A stretch of DNA of 64,000 nt, taken from NCBI GenBank assembly GCA_046350655.1, contig JAXMAB010000007.1, positions 248,001-312,000 on the forward strand. The letters run 5' to 3'. The notes below the pieces were generated by a model. That model did not search any database, was not told the DNA's origin, and saw only the letters and a list, made by a program, of their open reading frames with translations. Of this stretch, positions 1 to 6,519 are shown one piece after another; position 1 is the first letter of the stretch; each line of letters opens with the position of its first letter. A program made the position numbers and the translations under genes. This DNA is from JAEUHO01 sp046350655 (GTDB lineage: Bacteria; Planctomycetota; PLA2; JAEUHO01).

Positions 1-778
1 GGAACGGCGTCTTCGCGTGTTCGGCGGCCCAGGCGCGCGCCGCCGCGGGGTCGGGGAACCGGTACGCCACGGCCAGCTCGACGCCGGCCTGCGCCTCGCG
101 CGCCAGCTCGCCCGCGCCGCCGGCCCAGAGCTCCGCGAGGGCCCCCACGCTGTCGACGCTCGGGTCCGTCGCGAGGAACGCGATGCCGCCGCGGCGCAGG
201 TCGTCGGCGGCCGCCGGGTCGAGGGCGACGCGGCGCGCGGCGGCGACGAGCCGGGCCCAGGCCTCGCCGCGCGCGGGCGCGACCGCGAGGATCGCGCGGG
301 GGAACATGGGCTCGGTGCGCGCGCGGCGCAGCACGTCGTCGGCGAGCAGGAGGCCGTCGGGCCGCGCGGCCAGCCACGCGGCCGCGTGGGCCGCGGCGTC
401 CGACGCGCCCTCGAGCCGCAGCAGCGGCCCGAGCACCGACCCGATCAGCGCCGGCCGGCCCTCGAGCGACTTGAACGCGGCCGCGCGGGCCGCCTCGTCG
501 CCGCTCGTGAGCTGGGCGGTCAGGCGCTCGACCTCGTCCGCGCGCGCCGGCCGCGCCGCGGCGACGAGCCCCGCGACGGCCACGGCCACGGCCGTCGGCA
601 CGGGGCGGAACCGCGCCGCCACGACCCACGCGAGGGGGCCGGCGAACGGCCCCGCGAACGCGCCCGCGGACCGGCGCGCCGCCCGCGCGGCGGGTCGGTC
701 CCCGGGCGGCGCGTCCGCGGCCGGCGCAGGGCGCTGCCCGCGTCGCGGCGCACGGTCGGCGGGCGGTCGGGGGCTCAC
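1..778 (-). CDS. Membrane-anchored helical-repeat protein, 3' end outside window
   Basis: I do not recognise a named family. About 259 codons are visible, and the reading frame runs off the left edge. The GTG at 778 is the only usable in-frame start between the in-frame stop at 854-856 and the body of the protein. The first 37 residues are rich in Arg, Pro and Ala. A hydrophobic stretch at about residues 38-75 could be one or two membrane segments. From about residue 80 the protein is alanine- and leucine-rich helix-turn-helix repeats resembling HEAT or armadillo repeats, suggesting a scaffold. It follows the aroDEK-type gene with a 96-nt gap and has its own good promoter (851-878), so it can be transcribed separately from that operon. 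Function unknown; coding status is fairly sure, the exact start less so. Confidence 0.6.
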   Translation of the reverse strand, partial: MSPRPPADRAPRRGQRPAPAADAPPGDRPAARAARRSAGAFAGPFAGPLAWVVAARFRPVPTAVAVAVAGLVAAARPARADEVERLTAQLTSGDEAARAAAFKSLEGRPALIGSVLGPLLRLEGASDAAAHAAAWLAARPDGLLLADDVLRRARTEPMFPRAILAVAPARGEAWARLVAAARRVALDPAAADDLRRGGIAFLATDPSVDSVGALAELWAGGAGELAREAQAGVELAVAYRFPDPAAARAWAAEHAKTPF

Positions 779-850
779 GGGCGCGCTCCGGCGGACGGGG
801 ACACCGCGGCTCCACCCGCGGCGGGCGCCCCACGGAGCGCCTCTGTCCGG

Positions 851-878
851 AGTCTATCGGTCGTTGCAGCCCCGTCAA
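851..878 (-). promoter_or_regulatory. Sigma-70-type promoter for the partial helical-repeat gene
   Basis: Read on the minus strand, TTGACG (878-873) is separated by exactly 16 nt from TAGACT (856-851). Predicted transcription starts near 844, giving a leader of about 65 nt before the GTG at 778. The -35 box overlaps the stop codon of the upstream aro fusion gene. The same box spacing recurs before fusA. Confidence 0.6.
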
Positions 879-2836
879 TCGAGCCGAACTCGACGCGAAC
901 GCGCCTCCGCGACCGCCGCCACGACCGCGGCCGCCACCTCGTCGACCGTGCCGGGCTCGCCCGCGACGGTCACGTCCGCGGCGGCCGCGTAGAGCGGCGC
1001 GCGCGCCGCGCCGACGCGGCGGGCCTCCTCCACCGGGTCCGTGCCCGGGAGCAGCGCCGGACGCGGCGCCGGGTCGGCGGCGACGCGGGCCGCCGCGGTC
1101 TCGGGGCCGACCTCGAGCCGCACGACGAACGCCCCGTCGCGCACCGCCGCCGCCACCTCCGGCGACGTCAACGCCCCGCCGCCGAGGGCCACGACCGCCC
1201 CGCGCCGCGCGAGCGCCGCGCGCGCGGCCGCGCGCTCCCGCGCGCGGAACGCCGGCTCGCCCTCGAGCGCGAGCAGCCGCCCCGCGGGCCGCGCCGCCGC
1301 GCGGGCCAGCGCGTCGTCGGTGTCGACGAACGGCCGGCCCAGCCGCCGCGCGACCGCGCGACCGACCGAGGTCTTCCCCGCCCCGCGGGGCCCGACGAGT
1401 ACGATCGTCGGGCCGGCCTCGAGGGCGTCCTCGAGCACGCCCGCGGGCACGGGACGGCCCGTGAACGCCTCGGCCTGCGCGCGCGCCTGCCCGACGAGGA
1501 GGGCCCCGCCGTCCACCACGGCGAGGCCCCGCTCGGCCGCCGCGCACGCGAGGCCCGCCGGCCCGCCGCCCTCCGCGTACGGCGCGTCGACGACCAGCGC
1601 GCCGGGGCCGGTGGCCGCGAGGAGGGCCGCGAGCGCGGGCGGGAGCGCCCCGTCGCCGCCGAGGGGCGTCGCGTTCACGACGACGCGGTCGCCGCCGCGC
1701 GGGGCGCCCTCGGGCCCCGCCCACGCGACCGCGAGCGCAGCCGCGGCGGCGGCGGCCCGGGCGCCGCCCGCGAGCCGCACGGCGCACCCCGCCTCCGCGA
1801 GGGCCGCGGCCGCCGCCCGCGCGAACCCGCCGCCGCCGAGCACGAACGCGCCCCCGCCCGCGACGCCGTGCGCGGCGAGCGCGGCGCGGACCGCGAGCGC
1901 GTCCGTGTTCGACCCGACGGTCCGGCCCGCGGCGTCGCGGAAGACCGTGTTCACCGCGCCGACCCGCCGCGCGAGCGCGTCGAGCACGTCGCAGCGGGCC
2001 GCCACGTCCTCCTTCCACGGCGTCGTGACGCTGAACCCCGCGAAGGGCCACGTGAAGGGGCGCGCGGGGTCGATCGCGACCGCGGGCAGGTAGACCGCGT
2101 CGAGGCCGAACGCGCGGAAGACCGCCGCGTGCAGGCGCGGGGACGGCGAGCGGCGCGCGGGCCGCCCGACGAGGCCGAAGACCCGCGCGCCGCCGGAGCC
2201 CTCGCCGAGGCGGCCCTCGTCGACGAGGTGCGCGAGCACCGGGACCCCCGCGAGCGCCGGCGACGGGTCGGCCCCGTCGCGCCCGAACACGAACGGGTCG
2301 ACGCCCGCGCCGAGCGCCGCCGCCGCGGTCACGACCCGCGCGGCGGCCGCGGCGCCGTACGGCACGACCGTCGTCGGCGGCGCCTCGCCCAGCAGGCAGG
2401 CGCGCGCCCGGGCCCGCGCCTCGTCGAGCGCGGCCGCCAGCGCGGGCCCGTCGTCGACGGGGCGCGCCACCTTCCACGCGGCGACGCCCTCGCGCGGCAG
2501 GTCCACGGGGCCCGTCCCGTGGCGCGACGCGAGGATCGCGCGGCCCGGCCGCAGGCGCGCGCGCAGCGGCGCCACGACGTCGCGTTCGGCGTCCACCCAC
2601 GGCGCGTCCACCGCGTCGGCCACCGCCGCGATCCACGCCGCCGCCTCGGCGGGCGGGCCCGTGAACGCGCCGCCCTCCCGCGCGCCGCGCACCGTCACGA
2701 GGCACCGCGCGCCCGCGGCGCGGAGCGCGGCCGCGTGGGCCTCCGCGCCGAGGTCGAGGCGCAGCTCGACGAGGTCGGCGAGCGCGAGGGCGCGCGGCGA
2801 CGGCGCGACGGCCCCCACCACGAGGACGCGGCTCAT
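875..2836 (-). CDS. aroDEK: Trifunctional fusion: 3-dehydroquinate dehydratase I / shikimate dehydrogenase / shikimate kinase
   Basis: One 653-residue chain carries three consecutive shikimate-pathway enzymes. Residues 1-205 are a type I dehydroquinase: an E-x-R substrate motif (E24, R26), R50 and E54 in the T-x-R-x-x-x-E-G-G motif, His106 and the Schiff-base Lys122 in A-W-K-V-A. The C-terminal Ser/Gln substrate loop looks diverged. Residues 218-465 are shikimate dehydrogenase, with SPSP at 230-233, catalytic Lys275 in TTPWKE, AVNT, Asp312 in SNTDA, a GGGGFARA nucleotide loop, NATPLG and Gln450. Residues 476-653 are shikimate kinase, with Walker A GPRGAGKTS at 482-490, a D-T-D-D pair at 505-508, GGGAL at 552-556 and a lid arginine near 592. 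The gene lies 13 nt downstream of the M60 gene, in the panD-ispE operon. It would convert dehydroquinate to shikimate 3-phosphate in the cytoplasm. Confidence 0.93.
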   Translation of the reverse strand: MSRVLVVGAVAPSPRALALADLVELRLDLGAEAHAAALRAAGARCLVTVRGAREGGAFTGPPAEAAAWIAAVADAVDAPWVDAERDVVAPLRARLRPGRAILASRHGTGPVDLPREGVAAWKVARPVDDGPALAAALDEARARARACLLGEAPPTTVVPYGAAAAARVVTAAAALGAGVDPFVFGRDGADPSPALAGVPVLAHLVDEGRLGEGSGGARVFGLVGRPARRSPSPRLHAAVFRAFGLDAVYLPAVAIDPARPFTWPFAGFSVTTPWKEDVAARCDVLDALARRVGAVNTVFRDAAGRTVGSNTDALAVRAALAAHGVAGGGAFVLGGGGFARAAAAALAEAGCAVRLAGGARAAAAAAALAVAWAGPEGAPRGGDRVVVNATPLGGDGALPPALAALLAATGPGALVVDAPYAEGGGPAGLACAAAERGLAVVDGGALLVGQARAQAEAFTGRPVPAGVLEDALEAGPTIVLVGPRGAGKTSVGRAVARRLGRPFVDTDDALARAAARPAGRLLALEGEPAFRARERAAARAALARRGAVVALGGGALTSPEVAAAVRDGAFVVRLEVGPETAAARVAADPAPRPALLPGTDPVEEARRVGAARAPLYAAAADVTVAGEPGTVDEVAAAVVAAVAEARSRRVRLD

Positions 2837-2849
2837 GGCGCGCGCCCCG

Positions 2850-5135
2850 TCATTTCCGGGCCCGCGGCGGGAAGCCGGGCGGCATCCACGCCGGCAGGTC
2901 GCGGATCGACGCGCGGGCCGCGTCCGACGTCGGGACGCCCCACGCGACGAAGAACGGCCCGAGGTCGCGCCCCACGGCCCGCGCGAACCGCACCATCCAC
3001 GCGTCGCGCCGCGCGGCGTCGTCCTTCGGCCGCTCGGCGTCGGGCAGCGCGCGGTAGGCGGCGAACACCTCGCGGAACGGCGCCCAGCCGAACCCCTCGA
3101 TCAGGTGCACGTACGTGGCGAGCGCGAGGAACGGGTCGGCCTTCCACGCCGCGAACGGCGCGCCCGCCGCGACGTGGGCCGCGGCCTTCGCCTCGCGCTC
3201 GTCGAGCGCCTCGTGGCCGCCGACCCCGCGCAGCCCGACGACGGTCTCGAGCACGTACAGCGCGAAGAGGTTGCACGTCACCTCGACCGTGCCCTCGAAG
3301 GTCCACTCGGGCGCCTGGTGGTTGTGGCCCAGCTCGTGGAAGAGGCCCCAGTCGCCCTTCGTCGAGAGCAGCCCGAGGTCGACCATCCGCGGGGCCGCGT
3401 CGAGGTGCACCATGATCGGGTAGCCCGAGTGCATGTAGCCCGCCGAGATCTCGACGTCGGCGACGATCCGCTCGGGCCGCGCCCGCGCCCGCGGGATCCC
3501 CGCGAGGTCGGCGTCCGCGTCGAGCACGCGGTCCCAGAACCGCAGCAGCGGGGCCGGGTCATCGAGGCCGCGCACGGCCTCCGACGGCACCGTGAGCACC
3601 ACCTTCGACGTCGCGAGCTCGGCCCACGGGCCCGGCGCGCGCCGCGCCTCGGCCCACTGGGCCTTCGACGTCGCGTCGAGCACGTACCACGGGCTCTCCA
3701 CGGCCCCGTCGACGGTCACCGACGCGAGGCCCGACCGCCCGGCGGGGACGACGACGTAGACGAGGCCGCCGAACGCCGACGCGACGGTCGTCGTCGCGCC
3801 GGCGAGGGGCGTCTCGAGCGTGATCGCGGGCACGCGGGGCCACGACGACAGGTGCCAGAGCGCGTCGGCGTGCGCCCCGACGCGGACCGCGAGGCCGGCC
3901 GTCGCGCCGTCCGTCGTCACGGGCACGCGCACCGTCACCGGCTTGCCCGGCACGGCGTACAGCCCGGTCGAGTGCCAGCCGGGCACCGCGAGGTCGAGGG
4001 CGACGGTCCGCGAGGTCGCGCGCGCGCCGGGCGGCGGCGCGCCGGGGAACGAGGCCGCGGCGGGGTGCGCCCCGACGTCGGCCGGCGCGGCGTCCGCGAG
4101 GTCGGCGACGGTCACCGCGAGCAGGAACCGGTCGAGGGGCCGGTCGGCGTCGAGCGGCTCGCGCGCCGTCGGGACGAGGTGCGCCGCGCGCTCGCGCGCG
4201 AGCGCGCGCACGCGGGCCCGCAGCCTCTTCTCGCCCGCGGGCAGCACGGCGACGGCCTCCTGCGCGACGCGGGAGGCGAGCGCGAGGTCGAGGCCCTTCG
4301 CCTTCGCGCCCCCCGTCGCCGCGAGGAGCTCGACGGCCCGCACGGCGTGGAACGCGAGGCCCGGCGGCCCCGCGACGACGTAGCCCTTCGCGCCCGTCGT
4401 CTCGGCCGTCGCCTCGGTGAACGCGAGGCCCGCGGGGGCGAGCAGCCGCTGCAGCCCGTTCGTCGACAGGTCGGGCGCGCCGGTCACCTGCTTCCAGCCC
4501 CAGGGGCACAGGCCCGTGACGAGGCCGCCGCCGCGGCGCACGAACGCGTCGAGGGCCTCGCGGAGCGCGTCGGGCGGGCTGCCCTCGCCGAGGACGACCA
4601 CGTCGAGCGCGTCGAGCCGCGACGCGAGGGACGCGACGGGGACCGCCGCGGCGGCGAGCCCGCGCGCGGCGAGCACCGGCGCCACGTCGGTCGCCGCCAC
4701 CCCGACCCGCGGCGACCTCGCGGCCCCCGCGACGAACCGCACCGCGTTCTCGAGGAACCGCGCGGTGTCGGCGACCTTCGCCGCGCCCGCGCCGACGAAG
4801 GCGCCGTGCGCGAGCGCGACGACGCGGCCCTTCCCGAGCCTCGCGGCGCCCGCGACGGGCACGCGCAGCTTGCCGCCGGCGCCGCCGAGCAGCACCGGGA
4901 ACGCGTCGTCGCCGAAGACGGCGACCGTGCCGGGCAGCGCGCCGGGCGCGGCGACCTCCGCGACGCCCTCGAGCAGAGCCTCCGCCTCGTCGGCCCACGG
5001 CGGCCGGTCCGCGGCGGGCCTCGCGTACCCCGCGCGGGGCGGCGTCGCGACGCCTGCGAGCACGGACGCGGCGACGGACGCGGCGACGGACGCGGCGACG
5101 AGCAGCGACGCGGCGGAGCGGGCGCGACGGGCCAT
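2850..5135 (-). CDS. Secreted M60-like zinc metallopeptidase
   Basis: The 761-residue protein starts with a basic, then alanine/valine-rich signal peptide of about 30 residues. Its DNA contains a short 12-bp tandem repeat coding A-A-S-V units. The C-terminal third holds the gluzincin site HELGH at 600-604 followed by N-H-Q and, 14 residues on, the third ligand Glu618 in T-F-E-G-T-V-E. This arrangement is typical of the peptidase M60/enhancin-like family, whose known members act on mucins and other glycoproteins. Residues 40-330 look like the glutamine-amidotransferase-like fold often found N-terminal to M60 domains (homologues of TRPM8-associated factors). The gene lies 37 nt after ispE and 13 nt before the aro fusion, an unexpected place for a secreted peptidase. 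The substrate is unknown, but the family call is strong. Confidence 0.85.
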   Translation of the reverse strand: MARRARSAASLLVAASVAASVAASVLAGVATPPRAGYARPAADRPPWADEAEALLEGVAEVAAPGALPGTVAVFGDDAFPVLLGGAGGKLRVPVAGAARLGKGRVVALAHGAFVGAGAAKVADTARFLENAVRFVAGAARSPRVGVAATDVAPVLAARGLAAAAVPVASLASRLDALDVVVLGEGSPPDALREALDAFVRRGGGLVTGLCPWGWKQVTGAPDLSTNGLQRLLAPAGLAFTEATAETTGAKGYVVAGPPGLAFHAVRAVELLAATGGAKAKGLDLALASRVAQEAVAVLPAGEKRLRARVRALARERAAHLVPTAREPLDADRPLDRFLLAVTVADLADAAPADVGAHPAAASFPGAPPPGARATSRTVALDLAVPGWHSTGLYAVPGKPVTVRVPVTTDGATAGLAVRVGAHADALWHLSSWPRVPAITLETPLAGATTTVASAFGGLVYVVVPAGRSGLASVTVDGAVESPWYVLDATSKAQWAEARRAPGPWAELATSKVVLTVPSEAVRGLDDPAPLLRFWDRVLDADADLAGIPRARARPERIVADVEISAGYMHSGYPIMVHLDAAPRMVDLGLLSTKGDWGLFHELGHNHQAPEWTFEGTVEVTCNLFALYVLETVVGLRGVGGHEALDEREAKAAAHVAAGAPFAAWKADPFLALATYVHLIEGFGWAPFREVFAAYRALPDAERPKDDAARRDAWMVRFARAVGRDLGPFFVAWGVPTSDAARASIRDLPAWMPPGFPPRARK

Positions 5136-5172
5136 CGCGGCATCGTCCCCGGCCGCGGGGCCCCGCGCAACG

Positions 5173-6021
5173 TCAGCCCGTGACGACGACCTCGCGGCGG
5201 CCCGGGAGGTGCGCGAGGCGCGCGACGACGTCGTCGACCTCGCCCGGGTCGGGGACGTCGAAGAGCGTGCTGCCGCTGCCGGTCAGGCACGGCGGCCGGC
5301 CGAGCGCGCGTTCGACCTGCGCGGTGAAGCGCAGGAGCTCGGGGTAGGCGCGGATCGCGGCCTCCGCGAGGTCGTTGTGGTGCGCGTCGCGGAGGCGCGC
5401 GGGGTCGCCCGACGCGCGGGCGGCGACGGCGGCCTCGAGGCCGCCCGCGGGCGCGCGGCGCACGCGCTCGGCCGCGCGCGCGAAGACCTTGCCCGTCTCG
5501 GTGCCGAACGGCGGGAGGACGAGGACGAGCGTCACGGGCGGCGCGTCGGGGAGCGGCACGAGGACCTCGCCGCGGCCGGTGCCGGTGGCGCCGCCGCCCG
5601 CGACGAGGAACGGCACGTCGGCGCCGAGGCCGGCCGCGAGGTCGGCGAGCCGCGCGGGGCCGAGCGCGCGCGGGCCCGCGTCGGCGTCGAGCAGGCGCAG
5701 GACGGTGGCGGCGTCGGACGAGCCGCCGCCGAGGCCGCCGCCCACGGGCACGCGTTTGTCGAGCGCGACGCGGGCGCCGCCCGGCGCGCCGGAGGCCGCG
5801 AGCCACGCGCGCGCCGCGCGCACCGCGAGGTTGCGGTCGTCGTCGGGGACGTCGGCGCCGACGGTGCGGCAGGTCACGCCCGCGTCCGGCGTGCGCTCGA
5901 CCGTGACGTCGTCGCCCCAGCGCACGGTCTGGAAGAGCGTGCGCAGCTCGTGGTAGCCGTCGGGCCGGCGCCCGACGACCTCGAGGTAGAGGTTGACCTT
6001 GGCGCGGGCGACGGCGCGCAC
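5173..6021 (-). CDS. ispE: 4-diphosphocytidyl-2-C-methyl-D-erythritol kinase
   Basis: IspE phosphorylates the 2-hydroxyl of CDP-methylerythritol with ATP in the MEP pathway to IPP/DMAPP. The 282-residue length fits the family. The start reads M-R-A-V-A-R-A-K-V-N-L, with the substrate Lys at 8. The GHMP-kinase ATP loop P-V-G-G-G-L-G-G-G-S-S-D-A-A lies at 92-105. The catalytic Asp is at about 135 in L-G-A-D-V-P-F. A second glycine motif, C-L-T-G-S-G-S-T-L-F, sits near the C-terminus. The gene follows panD by 23 nt and precedes the M60 peptidase gene by 37 nt, so it is almost certainly co-transcribed with both. Confidence 0.95.
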   Translation of the reverse strand: MRAVARAKVNLYLEVVGRRPDGYHELRTLFQTVRWGDDVTVERTPDAGVTCRTVGADVPDDDRNLAVRAARAWLAASGAPGGARVALDKRVPVGGGLGGGSSDAATVLRLLDADAGPRALGPARLADLAAGLGADVPFLVAGGGATGTGRGEVLVPLPDAPPVTLVLVLPPFGTETGKVFARAAERVRRAPAGGLEAAVAARASGDPARLRDAHHNDLAEAAIRAYPELLRFTAQVERALGRPPCLTGSGSTLFDVPDPGEVDDVVARLAHLPGRREVVVTG

Positions 6022-6044
6022 GGGACGGCCCTCCTCGCGGGCGG

Positions 6045-6485
6045 CTACGGCTTGCGGCGGCGCGGCGCGCGCGCGGAGGGCGACGTCGGCGGCGTGGCCC
6101 CCGAGACGCCCGGCGGCAGGATCTCGGGCGGGAAGCCGCCCGTGACGCGGTTCGACGCGTCGAGGAACAGCACCTTCGGCCGGTGCGCCCGGGCCTCGCG
6201 GTCGTCCATGAGGCCGAAGGCCGCGATGATGACCGTGTCGCCGACGTGCACGTGGCGCGCGCAGCCGCCGTTCATGCAGACGACGCCGGAGCCGGCCTCG
6301 CCCTCGAACGCGTAGGTCTCGAAGCGCGCGCCGTTGTTGTTGTTGATCACCAGCACCTTCTCGTTCGGGAGGATGTCCACCCGGGCGAGGAGGTCGGCGT
6401 CGATGGTCACGCTCCCGACGTAGTGGAGGTCGGCCTCCGTGACGCGGGCGTGGTGGAGCTTCGACTTGAGCATGCTGCGCAACAT
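6045..6485 (-). CDS. panD: Aspartate 1-decarboxylase (pyruvoyl enzyme)
   Basis: PanD makes beta-alanine for pantothenate and coenzyme A. The 146-residue proenzyme begins MLRSMLKSKLHHARVTEADL, aligning residue for residue with the usual family start. The self-cleavage site is Gly24-Ser25 in H-Y-V-G-S-V-T, which would generate the N-terminal pyruvoyl group. Downstream conserved blocks include N-N-N-G-A-R-F-E-T-Y and V-G-D-T-V-I-I-A-A-F. A Pro/Ser/Arg-rich tail of about 28 residues extends beyond the usual C-terminus. It heads the panD-ispE-M60-aro operon. The partner enzyme PanC is encoded 3 kb away within a FolK fusion. A TAGCAT hexamer lies 9 nt before the ATG, so the mRNA may be leaderless. 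Confidence 0.95.
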   Translation of the reverse strand: MLRSMLKSKLHHARVTEADLHYVGSVTIDADLLARVDILPNEKVLVINNNNGARFETYAFEGEAGSGVVCMNGGCARHVHVGDTVIIAAFGLMDDREARAHRPKVLFLDASNRVTGGFPPEILPPGVSGATPPTSPSARAPRRRKP

Positions 6486-6494
6486 GGGCCGTCG

Positions 6495-6500
6495 ATGCTA
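6495..6500 (-). promoter_or_regulatory. TANNNT -10 element immediately before panD
   Basis: Minus-strand TAGCAT ends 9 nt before the panD ATG. No convincing -35 box is visible 16-18 nt further upstream. Transcription would begin 1-3 nt before the start codon, i.e. an essentially leaderless mRNA. No Shine-Dalgarno sequence fits in the gap. Confidence 0.4.
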
Positions 6501-6519
6501 CCCCCCACCCGGCGGCGGG

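Noticed and set aside
17..3415. Long plus-strand open frame of over 1100 codons opposite the aro and helical-repeat genes
   Set aside because: Arg/Gly-rich composition without motifs; it is the antisense shadow of real minus-strand genes, as is common at this GC content.
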